From Loktanella sp. IMCC34160 (GTDB lineage: Bacteria; Pseudomonadota; Alphaproteobacteria; Rhodobacterales; Rhodobacteraceae), in NCBI RefSeq assembly GCF_004145845.1, contig NZ_SELP01000006.1:1-64000 (forward strand): DNA of 64,000 nucleotides, in the 5' to 3' direction. The notes under the pieces are model-generated. The model ran no database searches and had not been told where the DNA came from. It was given only the letters and a program-made list of their open reading frames with translations. Made by a program: the position numbers and the translations under genes. Of the stretch, positions 41,503-49,887 are shown one piece after another. How positions within the stretch are numbered: the stretch's first letter is position 1; every line of letters starts with the position of its first letter.

Positions 41503-41880
41503 CTAAAGTTCAGCTTCGTCGAAAATGATGAAACCTGGGCGAAAGGGAGCTGCGAAGAGCTCGACCTCAACGCTGGCCTCTCCAAGACTACGGGCCGACC
41601 CGATCTGCCGTCTTGGGGCATCGTCTGACAACTCAGTGACATAGTACGCAGGCGAATCGACTTTTGCAGCGCGGTCGCCGACACCCATTCTCAGACGACC
41701 CCCAATTGGGATCTCTGAAAGAACCATATAGAAACCACCACTGCTATGTCGCCGTACTAGTCCCACCTCGCAACCGCGATGACTTTCTCCCACTACGGCA
41801 ACCGCCCCAACGTCAGCCCAATGCGGTATGACTTTCGCCTTGGCAGGTCGCTGATCCAGGTACATTGATGACATCTCCAT
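41503..41880 (-). CDS. hypothetical protein, weakly PilZ-like, 125 aa
   Basis: Soluble beta-rich protein. The segment CEVGLVRRHSSGGFYMVLSE followed by PIGGRLRMGVGD faintly resembles the strand order of PilZ domains, but the RxxxR and DxSxxG c-di-GMP motifs are not present, so the assignment is weak. It lies between luxR and the 134-residue gene on the same strand. Several in-frame ATGs near the start (MEMSSMYLD) leave the exact start open. Confidence 0.65.
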   Translation of the reverse strand: MEMSSMYLDQRPAKAKVIPHWADVGAVAVVGESHRGCEVGLVRRHSSGGFYMVLSEIPIGGRLRMGVGDRAAKVDSPAYYVTELSDDAPRRQIGSARSLGEASVEVELFAAPFRPGFIIFDEAEL

Positions 41881-41941
41881 TCAACCTTACGCTGTCGAAA
41901 TGTCCGGACTCTCGCCCTTGGTCAATGTTCCTTTTCCGGCA

Positions 41942-42622
41942 TTACCATTTTTGGCCACCAGAAAGTGCAACCAGCCCTCTATGAAGTGCGACGGCGACGG
42001 CATGTGTTCCGTTCCGCGCAGCCAGCTTCACTCGCGCCGACTCCAGTCTCTTCTTTATCGTGCCCTTTGAAACCCCGAGATTCTCTGCGGCTTCCTCATG
42101 GGTTTGGCCGGAGGCCAATGCACCAAGGACTTGAAGTTCGCGAAGCTCGAGTCCTCCGCTGGCAAACACTTCCGCTCTAACAGCTTCGAACAGTTCGGCC
42201 ACCTCACCAATCTCTTTGTCCGTCAGCTCTCGGTCGCCGCGGGCCACTGAAATAAACGACTTCCGATTCGCAGCTCGCTCATCTCTGACTACTACCATAG
42301 CGCCGAATCTTAGCCCTATTTCCGCTGCTCGAGTCATAACCCTCGTAGCCGTCGCTTCACGACCAAGCATACTGATCTCGGACCATCGTACCGCGCCAGT
42401 ATTCAGTGCGATCCAAGCCAGCATTGGGTCGAACAACGCGTACCGGTTCTTTGTATATGTCTCGGTCCACTCCTCCGGAAACCCCGAGTGGTAGAGTTCC
42501 GGAAACATATTTCTGAGGTTCAACGCAATCACGAAGCCCGCCGGAGCTAGATCTTCCAGTCTCCGCTCAACAAGTGTCCACTGGGGTACCAACGTTTCTA
42601 GCATCTGCTTACCCATTACCAA
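41942..42622 (-). CDS. luxR: LuxR-family AHL-responsive regulator, 226 aa
   Basis: A quorum-sensing transcription factor. The N-terminal autoinducer-binding domain (about 15-150) shows the conserved set W, Y, DP and W in WTETYTKNRYALFDPMLAW and RWSEI, and a Gly in LRFGAMVVV. The C-terminal LuxR HTH (about 160-215) reads LELRELQVLGALASGQTHEE and LGVSKGTIKKRLESARVKL. Gene order is divergent from the luxI gene, 85 bases away. It should bind acyl-homoserine lactone and control promoters with lux-box palindromes; none was clearly seen between the two genes. Confidence 0.92.
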   Translation of the reverse strand: MVMGKQMLETLVPQWTLVERRLEDLAPAGFVIALNLRNMFPELYHSGFPEEWTETYTKNRYALFDPMLAWIALNTGAVRWSEISMLGREATATRVMTRAAEIGLRFGAMVVVRDERAANRKSFISVARGDRELTDKEIGEVAELFEAVRAEVFASGGLELRELQVLGALASGQTHEEAAENLGVSKGTIKKRLESARVKLAARNGTHAVAVALHRGLVALSGGQKW

Positions 42623-42707
42623 AAAGACTAACCGCGACTAAAAAACATGTCGTTCAATGCCGCAAGTGCTATCAGGCGCCATGAACCAACATACGCGCTT
42701 TCAGACC

Positions 42708-43280
42708 ATGCAAATTTCTGTACTTCGCTTGCCTCACGATGCGTACCGCTGGAACCTTGCGGTCGAATATCTCAAGCTACGAACTCGCGTGTTCATTGAG
42801 CATATGGGCTGGGATCTCTCTTCTGCCGAAGAAATGGAGTTTGAGCAGTACGACCAACTCGGTCGAGCGGCCTATATTGTGGCCCATGAGGGTGAAGTTG
42901 TCCTGGGCGGTGCGCGTCTCTTGCGTTGTGATCACTCTCTCGGTGGGCGTTCTGAAACCGTTTCCTATATGATCCGCGATGCCCATCTGGGGCGGATCGA
43001 CTTGCCCACCGAAATGTGCTGGGCTGAACCAACTACGGCACCAACCAGTTGGGAACTCACCCGTCTCGTCTCGGTCGATCGAGACCCAGCTACCGCACGC
43101 TCCATACTTAACGCTGCGAACGCATATATTAAGTCCCAGGGCGGCAATGAATGTCTCTTCCTAGGTCCTCCGGCCTTCATGCGCATGGCGCGCAGTTTCG
43201 GCTATAAGCCGCAGGCCCTTGGCCCGATTGTGGGGAATCAGGACGGACGGTTTCTCGCTTTTTCTTGCAGGGTCATTTGA
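42708..43280 (+). CDS. luxI: LuxI-family acyl-homoserine-lactone synthase, 190 aa
   Basis: Makes AHL signal from S-adenosylmethionine and an acyl carrier. The ATG at 42708 is chosen because it puts R25, F29 and W35 (KLRTRVFIEHMGW) exactly at the LuxI consensus positions; ATGs at 42657 and 42681 are in frame but none has a strong ribosome site. Other family marks are YDQLGRAAYIVAHEG, GGARLL (conserved Arg) and WELTRLVSVD (conserved Glu-Arg). A terminator follows. It pairs with the divergent luxR and lies 6.5 kb from the traA promoter. Confidence 0.9.
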   Translation: MQISVLRLPHDAYRWNLAVEYLKLRTRVFIEHMGWDLSSAEEMEFEQYDQLGRAAYIVAHEGEVVLGGARLLRCDHSLGGRSETVSYMIRDAHLGRIDLPTEMCWAEPTTAPTSWELTRLVSVDRDPATARSILNAANAYIKSQGGNECLFLGPPAFMRMARSFGYKPQALGPIVGNQDGRFLAFSCRVI

Positions 43281-43811
43281 TCTCTTGGGCTAGCGTGAAC
43301 CGGCTTATCGGCGCCGGTTCGAGATAGTACGGTCAAAGCCCCGCCGCTCCGCTCTTAGGGCTTTGGCTCTTTTTTCCTCCATTTGTCCGCCTGCCATCCG
43401 GCTCCGCCCATGTAAATCGGCAAGCGCCGCTGCGCGTCGGCTCCCGTGGGCCGTGTCCTCGCGACTGCGTCACTGCGGGCCGCTCCACCCCACGTCCGCC
43501 CAATTGACATCGTCGGTTCCGGTCGCAGGTCGGGCTGCGCCCTTCCATGTCTATTGTCAACAGCACTGCGCAAGTGACATTGCCCCATCGTGTTGATGAG
43601 GGGATGTCTGCCTTCAAATTGGGTGGATCGGGCTGGGAGAACAGTTTGGATGGCGACGGTCTATCAGTCTTCCATTCGCGGATCGGAACCGCATGAACGT
43701 GCTTCGTCGCGGGCCTTTCTCGTACTCACTCGCGGGCGTCGGCAGATCCTGCCCAAAGGGCGAAGCGAGAGTTACCCTAACCGCTGGTTCTTCCCAGCCC
43801 AATCCGCGGCC
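43281..43811. other. intergenic region with two hairpins, then the IS110 downstream flank
   Basis: Contains a GAACCGGC/GCCGGTTC hairpin (43297-43320) and the luxI terminator. From about 43380 to 43600 the sequence is GC-rich without a supported gene, and from about 43600 to 43811 it is probably the non-coding end of the IS110 element. Confidence 0.4.
43335..43376 (+). terminator. rho-independent terminator of luxI
   Basis: AAAGCCC (43335-43341) pairs with GGGCTTT (43358-43364), with GC-rich sequence in the loop and GGCTCTTTTTT directly after. It is about 55 bases past the luxI stop. Confidence 0.8.
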
Positions 43812-44924
43812 TTAGTCGATACTTGGCCGCATCTCTTGTCCAAGCGCCCACACAAAACCTGCCAGTTCTCGCGCAATTGCTGCGACAACGACGGTGGATT
43901 TCTTTCCTCTGGCATGGAGTGTGCGGTAACGAGTGCAGAGACGTTCCTGGGCGCGCCAAGCAGTATCGCGGACGCATTTTGGCTGTGTCTCGATAAAGCG
44001 GGCCTTGTGCTGGGCCACTTTGGCCGGGTAACGGTAGCTCCAGGCGGCTTCGATCAGCATCCTTCGCGCCTCGCGGTTTCCTGTCTTGGTAATTGCCCCA
44101 CGGCGAATGGTGCCTCTACTGGAGTATTCCGATGGCGTAAGCCCTAGGAAACTCATTAGTTGCCGAGGGCTGTCAAAGCGCCCAATATCACCGATGTTTG
44201 CAACGAGTGTCGCGGCGGACACCAGGTCAAGGCCGCGAAAGCATCTCAGCCCGTAGACGAATTCTCCCAGCGACCAGTCTGGAATCAATTCCTCAATGCG
44301 CCGAACCATGGCGTCCCGCCGCTCTGCCGCCGTCCAGACCGTTTGAATATAATCCTGAAAGACGATTTGTTGAGCCGGTTCGTCGAAACTCTGATCACCC
44401 AGCCATCGGCTGTGGATCTGCGTCCATGGTTTACGGTTGGGCGTGTAATGTCGACCGTGCCTGAGAAGAAACGCTGATAGTTGATGTCTTGCGGCTGTGA
44501 GTTGTTTCACAGCGTCTAGCCGTGCGCGTATCAGATCGCGCATAGCTTCATGGCGACTGTCGGGCACCCAAACAGGAGTCAATTCGCCGGCCCTGTGCAA
44601 CACAGCTAATCTTTGCGCATCTCGCCTATCAGTCTTGACGCGGTCGCCGGGAGCCACGGCGATCTTTGACGGTGCGACCACACTGCATTCATGCCCCGCC
44701 CCTGTGAGCTGCCGATAGATGCCGTAACCGCAGGGTCCAGCTTCATAGCAGAAATCCAATACACGATCCCGCTTTGCCAATCGTCGCATCAGGTTCTCCA
44801 TGGCAACCGGTGTATTTTCAACGTCCCCAAGAAAGCGCACCCCGCCAGTACGCCCATCTTCGGCTAATCCGACAGACACGTTGCGTTTGTGAACATCCAA
44901 GCCAACAAACAGTTTTTGCTCCAT
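43812..44924 (-). CDS. IS110-family transposase (DEDD recombinase), 370 aa
   Basis: An RNA-guided DEDD/serine recombinase of the IS110 family. The N-terminal RuvC-like domain shows FVGLDVHKRNVSVGL (first Asp), YEAGPCGYGIYRQL (Glu) and DRVKTDRRDAQRLAVL (Asp-Asp). The C-terminal Transposase_20 domain has LRCFRGLDLVSAATLVANIG and SFLGLTPSEYSSRG. Length is complete and no frameshift is evident, so the element may be active. Non-coding ends on both sides (about 43600-43811 and 44925-45000) may encode a bridge RNA. It lies in the upstream region of the parB-like gene. Confidence 0.92.
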   Translation of the reverse strand: MEQKLFVGLDVHKRNVSVGLAEDGRTGGVRFLGDVENTPVAMENLMRRLAKRDRVLDFCYEAGPCGYGIYRQLTGAGHECSVVAPSKIAVAPGDRVKTDRRDAQRLAVLHRAGELTPVWVPDSRHEAMRDLIRARLDAVKQLTAARHQLSAFLLRHGRHYTPNRKPWTQIHSRWLGDQSFDEPAQQIVFQDYIQTVWTAAERRDAMVRRIEELIPDWSLGEFVYGLRCFRGLDLVSAATLVANIGDIGRFDSPRQLMSFLGLTPSEYSSRGTIRRGAITKTGNREARRMLIEAAWSYRYPAKVAQHKARFIETQPKCVRDTAWRAQERLCTRYRTLHARGKKSTVVVAAIARELAGFVWALGQEMRPSID

Positions 44925-45434
44925 TCCTCACCCTCCTCGTTTTGCTGCCAGGTTCGATGGCATCAGCATAGCTCCGGCTCGCGCGAAACAGAGGCCTTCG
45001 TCCTTTTCAGTGCTTGAAGGGTTTCTGCCGGATCCCGTGGATCCGATCCCACTCCCAGCAGCTTGGGGTTCGGACCAGCCGAACGCCGCTTCGCTGCGTC
45101 AGGGGGAAGACGCCGCCTTCCCCCTCGGGCAACCCCATTAGACAGCACCGTGTCCTCGGCTTCGCCTGCGGGCCGCACCATTGCTATCGAATGGCATTGC
45201 CTCGCCCCCATCCGCGTTCGCCACGTGGCAGGTTTCCGAGACGAGGCCCTCACGGGCTCCGCTCAGAAACCACCAACAACGGTTGGGTAGCAGCGGATGA
45301 CAAAAGACATACGTACTCACCTGCTCTGCCCAGCCGAAAAGCACGGGGCTTTTCGACTGACAGATCAGTTGAGGCCCAGCCACTGGCGGAAGGTCGGGGA
45401 CATCGGCCACCGCTTCACAAGAAGGACATCTCCA
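44925..45434. other. IS110 upstream flank and leader of the parB-like gene
   Basis: The first 70-100 bases are probably the IS110 end. The remainder (about 45000-45420) is a GC-rich sequence with no supported gene, ending in the AAGAAGGA ribosome site of the parB-like gene. An open frame extends the parB-like gene upstream to 45297 but does not resemble protein. Confidence 0.4.
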
Positions 45435-47249
45435 ATGAACCACCAAGCTATCACGTCCACCCTCGACGAAGTTCCCTTCGCCGATCTCTTCCTCTCTCCG
45501 CTCAATCCGCGCACGGTTGTCTTGGACGCCGAGATCGAGACCCTCGCGGCCAACATCAAGGAATACGGGCTGATCCAGAACCTTGCCGGGCTGCGCGAGG
45601 AGGACGGCAAGGTTGGTATCGTGGCGGGCGGGCGTCGGTTTCGGGCCTTGGCGCTCCTGCAAGACGATCCCCGTTTCCAGACCGTGACCGTCCGCATCGC
45701 ACCGGATGAAGAAACCGCCCGGACCTGGGCCGCATCGGAGAACCACCTGCGCGAACAGCCCCACCCCGCCGACGAAATCCGGGAGTTTGGCGTAATGGCG
45801 CAGGCAGGCGCAAACGTTGCCGCAATCGGGATCGCTTTCGGCGTATCCGAGGCGCATGTCTATCGTCGGCTCAAACTGGCTGACCTCCCTGCCCCGGTTC
45901 TGGACGCCCTGAAATCCAACGACATCAGCCTCAATGCCGCCGCCGCATTCACAATCTCGACCGATGCAAAGCTGACGTTGGAAGTCCTCGAGGCAATTCG
46001 CGGGCAATCCTACTCCGAAAACCGGATCAAGCAGATGCTCAAGCCGGATGCGATCCGCGACAGTGATCGGCGGGCTGTCTTCGTTGGCAAGGACGCCTAT
46101 GAAGCCGCTGGCGGGACGCTGACCACCGACCTCTTTGCCGACACGACATTCTTCGATGATCTGGCGCTGCTGGAAGACCTGTTCGCGGCCAAGCTTTCGG
46201 ACGTTGCCGACGCCATGAAGGCCGCTGGCTGGCGTTGGGCCGAGACCTTCCCGTCCGCTTATGTCGGGTGGCATGAGATCGACGGTCGCAAGATCGACCG
46301 CATCTATCCTGTGAAGGGTGTTTTGTCTGAAGATGAAGCGGAACGCTATGACGATCTCTCGGAACGTGACGACGAGGATGGCCTCAACGAAGCCGAAGCG
46401 GCTGAACTCGCCGCATTGCAGGACTTCTTGGATGGCGACTGGAGCGACGATCAGAAGGCAGTGGCCGGGGTCTTTGTCTATGTCGATCAAAGCGGCGATC
46501 TCCGGACGAGCGAAGGGCTGGTCCTGCCCGAGGATCGGGTCGAGGCCATTGCTTCCGGTGTTCTTCGGGGTCGGGCAGAAGCTGGCGGTGCCGCACCCAA
46601 ATCCCCGATTTCCCAGAAGCTGCGCGACGATCTGGACCGGGTCGCGCGCGGTGCCCGCCATCATGCGATCCTGCGCGATCCGGATATCCTGTTGGACCTG
46701 TTGGCTTACCAGTTGAGCCACAATCTCAATTGGCAGAACCCTCTGGGGATTTCGACGACCGAGGTTCCGAACTGGCCCAGCACCGAGGCAGAGGGCTACA
46801 ATCTGGACCCGCGCCTGTCCACCGAGCCGCCGCGTGACATGCATGGCAAGGACCTTGCGAAGTCGTTCCGGGCGTTTCGGAGCAAGGGGGCCGACCATAG
46901 CCGGGGCGAACTGACCCGTTTCCTTGCGGCTCACTATCGCGGCGGCGACGAAAAGCTATCCGCCATGATCGCCAAGGAAGTTCAGCCGGACGTCCGTGAG
47001 GTCTGGACGCCGACCGCAGCCAACTTCTTTAGCCGTGTCAGCGGCCCCTACCTTGTTGACCTGTGGCGCGACCTTCTGGAGCTGGCCGAGGACCATCCGA
47101 CGGTCACGACCTTTGCAAAGCTGAAGAAGGCCGACAAGGCAGCCAAGCTGGAAGCGCTCTTCTCGGATGCCGATACCCGCTCTGCCCTTGGATTGACCGA
47201 AGCGCAAGTTGCTCGGATTGATGGTTGGCTGCCGGAAGGCATGTCCTGA
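45435..47249 (+). CDS. ParB-like (ParB/RepB/Spo0J N-terminal domain) protein, 604 aa
   Basis: A plasmid-type ParB-domain protein much longer than chromosomal ParB. The ATG at 45435 has AAGAAGGA nine bases upstream. Residues about 12-100 form the ParB nuclease-like domain with NPR, IKEYGLIQNLAGLRE and the GGRRFRAL box that in ParB binds CTP. Residues about 120-160 give a helix-turn-helix (AAIGIAFGVSEAHVYRRLKL). The remaining 440 residues are acidic and helical, without a known domain. No ParA is adjacent. Such long ParB-domain proteins are common on Roseobacter-type plasmids and mobile elements, where the role may be partition, regulation or DNA processing. Confidence 0.9.
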   Translation: MNHQAITSTLDEVPFADLFLSPLNPRTVVLDAEIETLAANIKEYGLIQNLAGLREEDGKVGIVAGGRRFRALALLQDDPRFQTVTVRIAPDEETARTWAASENHLREQPHPADEIREFGVMAQAGANVAAIGIAFGVSEAHVYRRLKLADLPAPVLDALKSNDISLNAAAAFTISTDAKLTLEVLEAIRGQSYSENRIKQMLKPDAIRDSDRRAVFVGKDAYEAAGGTLTTDLFADTTFFDDLALLEDLFAAKLSDVADAMKAAGWRWAETFPSAYVGWHEIDGRKIDRIYPVKGVLSEDEAERYDDLSERDDEDGLNEAEAAELAALQDFLDGDWSDDQKAVAGVFVYVDQSGDLRTSEGLVLPEDRVEAIASGVLRGRAEAGGAAPKSPISQKLRDDLDRVARGARHHAILRDPDILLDLLAYQLSHNLNWQNPLGISTTEVPNWPSTEAEGYNLDPRLSTEPPRDMHGKDLAKSFRAFRSKGADHSRGELTRFLAAHYRGGDEKLSAMIAKEVQPDVREVWTPTAANFFSRVSGPYLVDLWRDLLELAEDHPTVTTFAKLKKADKAAKLEALFSDADTRSALGLTEAQVARIDGWLPEGMS

Positions 47250-47254
47250 GACAC

Positions 47255-47278
47255 AGGCGGGGCCTTTCGGCCCCGCCT
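47255..47278 (+). terminator. strong hairpin after the parB-like gene
   Basis: A perfect 10-bp stem (AGGCGGGGCC / GGCCCCGCCT) with a TTTC loop begins five bases after the stop at 47249. No T-run follows, so it may be a weak terminator or an mRNA-stabilising hairpin. Confidence 0.6.
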
Positions 47279-47420
47279 CACGGAATGACCGAAGGCTGTC
47301 GGTGGCGGATTACTCTTGGCGCCGACTGCTTTGCCCACCATTTGTCATTTTCCCCTCTGCAAACGGATTCCGCACATGTCATACCTGTCCCCCAATCGTT
47401 CAACTTCTGGACCTCATGGA

Positions 47421-47942
47421 ATGTCGCTCACCACTGCAAAACCCTCGTCAGTTTGGAACAAGGTCCAACTGCTGCTCGGTTTTCACCGAGCCCCCGACGG
47501 CAGCCGCCGCGCGACCCCGAAGGTCTGGCCGCCGAAGGACAGTCGGGCCAGCATACATGCCGACCCGGAAGAGCAGGAAACCTTCGCAGTTGTGGAAGCA
47601 GCCAAGGGCGCGGACGGTCGAGACGTTCAGGTCAAGTTTCGGCGGGATATGATTGTGCTGACACGCGAGCCCGGACCGGCCTGGGAGGGTCTGGTCATCT
47701 CCGACGATACTGTCCGCATCCGCGCCCGTGATCGGTGGATCAAGATCGGACCTGACGGCTCTGTTCGGGTCGATCACGACCAAGTCGCTACATTTGTTGA
47801 ACCCGATGGCGCCGTCATCAAGACCGGCCCGACCGCAACCTCCGTTATGTCACCAGACGGAGCGGAAGTTTCCCGTCGCAACCCCGACGGTTTCTGTGCG
47901 ATCGGCCCTCATGGGGTCGTCGCCCGCCCCACCCTTTCGTAG
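47421..47942 (+). CDS. hypothetical protein, 173 aa
   Basis: Not recognised. It is a soluble, beta-rich protein. The C-terminal half contains short repeated strands around DG and PDG turns (KIGPDGSVRVD, VEPDGAVIKTG, SPDGAEVSRRNPDG, IGPHG), suggesting a small beta-helix or beta-solenoid. The start is uncertain: the ATG at 47421 opens a protein-like sequence, and 47376 is an in-frame alternative; neither has a strong ribosome site. It lies downstream of the parB-like gene and 24 bases before a 53-residue gene. Confidence 0.6.
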   Translation: MSLTTAKPSSVWNKVQLLLGFHRAPDGSRRATPKVWPPKDSRASIHADPEEQETFAVVEAAKGADGRDVQVKFRRDMIVLTREPGPAWEGLVISDDTVRIRARDRWIKIGPDGSVRVDHDQVATFVEPDGAVIKTGPTATSVMSPDGAEVSRRNPDGFCAIGPHGVVARPTLS

Positions 47943-47966
47943 ACTATCCGTTTACCAGGAGTTCTC

Positions 47967-48128
47967 ATGCCAATCGACCTTGACCCCGACGCAGTTGACG
48001 ATCCCCAGCATTTCAGCCCTTTCGGCATTCCGGCGGCAATGATGGATCTACTCTTTGGCGAGTTGGACGAAGCTGGTGAGGTAGACTCTCCTTGCGCAAA
48101 CCAGACTGGCGAAGAAATGACGAAATGA
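47967..48128 (+). CDS. small acidic protein, 53 aa
   Basis: A short frame supported by AGGAG six bases before the ATG at 47967 and by its position 24 bases after the 173-residue gene. The product is strongly acidic (MPIDLDPDAVDDPQHFSPFG, MMDLLFGELDEAGEVD) with an amphipathic middle, and resembles no family I know. It is probably co-transcribed with the genes before it. Confidence 0.5.
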   Translation: MPIDLDPDAVDDPQHFSPFGIPAAMMDLLFGELDEAGEVDSPCANQTGEEMTK

Positions 48129-48459
48129 ACCCCAACTTGTCTAGCCTTTTGGCAGTGGCCCGAAAGCAGAGTTCGGAGAAAATTCCTTGGATGACTAGAA
48201 CGTTTCCGGTTTGATGCCTGGAAAACTCAAACCGATTTGGATGACTTTACAGACGCCCGCCCACTGACTGCATGAATTACAAACAGTCTTTTGCGCCCTT
48301 CAAAAAAGGCGGTGCCGACATCATCAGCACCGCCAGAGGATCCTCCACAGGGTGGTTGTGGAGGACAAACCCGACATGGAAACTCTAGGTTGGAAAGAAG
48401 CGTCGATGAGAACTCATGTAAATCAATCCTGTCCGTGGTCGTCGTGATTTATTTCGCTG
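48129..48459. other. convergent intergenic region
   Basis: Lies between the plus-strand parB-like unit and the minus-strand liv operon. The only clear element is the liv terminator at 48301-48334. No gene was supported. Confidence 0.5.
48301..48334 (-). terminator. rho-independent terminator of the liv operon
   Basis: On the minus strand GGCGGTGC and GCACCGCC form a perfect 8-bp stem with an 11-base loop, followed directly by TTTTTTG. It lies about 125 bases past the livF-type gene stop. Confidence 0.9.
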
Positions 48460-49134
48460 TTAGCCTGTTGTGATGTGGCTACGGGCTTCCCGGATTTCGC
48501 CCCGTTCAATGACCAACGTCCTCTCGGCAAACTTTCTAAGCAGGTCGGGGTTTGATTCCGTGATGATTAGAGTAACTTCACGATCTCTATTCCGAAGTTT
48601 TCTCAGTGCATCGGCATATTTATGTGCCAGCGCGGGCGCCAATCCTTGAAATGGTTCGTCAAGCATTATCAGCTTGGATCCGATGACAAGCGCGCGGCCC
48701 AAGGCGACCATCTTGCCTTGCCCGCCGGACACTGCCCCAGCAGGACGTTTTGCCATCTCTTTGAGTTCCGGCAGAATCTCGTAGACGCGCTCCATCTTGG
48801 CGGCGAGGTCTGCGTCTGAATAGCCTGCGACTTGCCCCGGCATCTTGATGTTCTCTTCGACCGTGAAGCCGGAGAACAGGCGACGATCCTCAGCGGCATA
48901 CCCGATGCCCAGTCCCGGCCGCCGCGAAGGTGCCACTTTGGATAGGACGGCGCCGTCGAACTCGATTTGACCCGTCATTTCTGTCAAACCCATGATCGTG
49001 CGCAGCGTCGTCGTCTTGCCTGCGCCGTTGGCGCCGATTAATGCGACAGTCGATGATTTCTCGATCTTCAAATCGACGTTGCGGAGAATACGGACGCCGC
49101 CAAGGCGCACCGTTACGTCTTTCAATGTGAGCAT
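48460..49134 (-). CDS. livF: LivF-type ABC transporter ATPase, 224 aa
   Basis: The second ATP-binding subunit of a branched-chain amino acid type (HAAT) importer. Walker A is GANGAGKT (34-41), the signature is VSGGQGKM with ALGRAL, Walker B is LIMLDEP, and the switch region IITESNPDLL is typical of LivF-like proteins. Length fits LivF (about 230). The gene starts immediately after the livG-type stop (TAA-ATG abut) and is followed by a strong terminator, so it ends the operon. Confidence 0.93.
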   Translation of the reverse strand: MLTLKDVTVRLGGVRILRNVDLKIEKSSTVALIGANGAGKTTTLRTIMGLTEMTGQIEFDGAVLSKVAPSRRPGLGIGYAAEDRRLFSGFTVEENIKMPGQVAGYSDADLAAKMERVYEILPELKEMAKRPAGAVSGGQGKMVALGRALVIGSKLIMLDEPFQGLAPALAHKYADALRKLRNRDREVTLIITESNPDLLRKFAERTLVIERGEIREARSHITTG

Positions 49135-49887
49135 TTAAAGCTCCTCCCCAATCACGTCACGGATCACGTCCGGGTGCTTCAGGATATCATCGGGCGCGCC
49201 CCGGAACAGAACCTGACCACGGTTCCAGACTGCGACCTCATCAGCGAACCGTTCAACGATGCCCATGTCGTGCTCGACGAAGACGGCCGTCACCTTCGAT
49301 TCCTGCAATGCTCCAGAGATAATTTCGAGAACCTCGAACTTCTCCGACGACGCCACGCCAGACGTCGGTTCGTCCATGAACAAGAGCCGCGGCTTCAGGG
49401 CAAGGGCAAGGGCGATGTCGATCAGCTTGCGTTGCCCTTCAGGGAGTTCCGAGACCAATCGGTCGGCCAGATGAGCGCATTTGATCATCTCGAGCATATG
49501 CACCATCTCTCCGCGCTGTGCGATCCGATCAATGCGGGTCAGGGGTGCCCAGTTTCGGGCCTGTGCGGCCCCGGCCATCAGCATATTTTCAAGCACCGTA
49601 TGCTCGGTAAACAGCTGCGGAATCTGGAAAGCGCGTGCGACGCCCTTTCGGACGAGTTTGCGCGGCGCGATCCCCGTTACGTCCTCTCCGTCGAAGAAGA
49701 TCTTGCCTGCGTGCGGCTTTAGATAGCCGGTGCACATGTTCAAGAATGTGGTCTTGCCCGCCCCGTTGGGCCCGATAATGGCAAGGTTTTTGTGCTCCAT
49801 GATCTCGATATTGATCCCGGAAGCGGCGATCACGCCGCCGAAGCGGATCTCGAGGTCCTTGGCTTGCAAAAGAACGGTCTCGCTCAT
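49135..49887 (-). CDS. livG: LivG-type ABC transporter ATPase, 250 aa
   Basis: The first ATP-binding subunit. Walker A GPNGAGKT (39-46), the longer LivG-type insert (GEDVTGIAPRKLVRKGVARA), signature LPEGQRKL, Walker B LLFMDEP and a C-terminal extension with VWNRGQVLFRGAPDDI. It overlaps the livM-type gene by four bases (ATGA) and abuts the livF-type gene. The variant LPEGQ signature is common in this family. Confidence 0.93.
   Translation of the reverse strand: MSETVLLQAKDLEIRFGGVIAASGINIEIMEHKNLAIIGPNGAGKTTFLNMCTGYLKPHAGKIFFDGEDVTGIAPRKLVRKGVARAFQIPQLFTEHTVLENMLMAGAAQARNWAPLTRIDRIAQRGEMVHMLEMIKCAHLADRLVSELPEGQRKLIDIALALALKPRLLFMDEPTSGVASSEKFEVLEIISGALQESKVTAVFVEHDMGIVERFADEVAVWNRGQVLFRGAPDDILKHPDVIRDVIGEEL

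Noticed and set aside
43590-44147. A 185-codon plus-strand frame across the end of the IS110 transposase gene
   Set aside because: Mostly antisense to the transposase and without protein-like features.
45138-46934. A 598-codon minus-strand frame opposite the parB-like gene
   Set aside because: It is a reverse shadow of the ParB-domain gene; the plus frame has a ribosome site and conserved motifs, the minus frame has neither.
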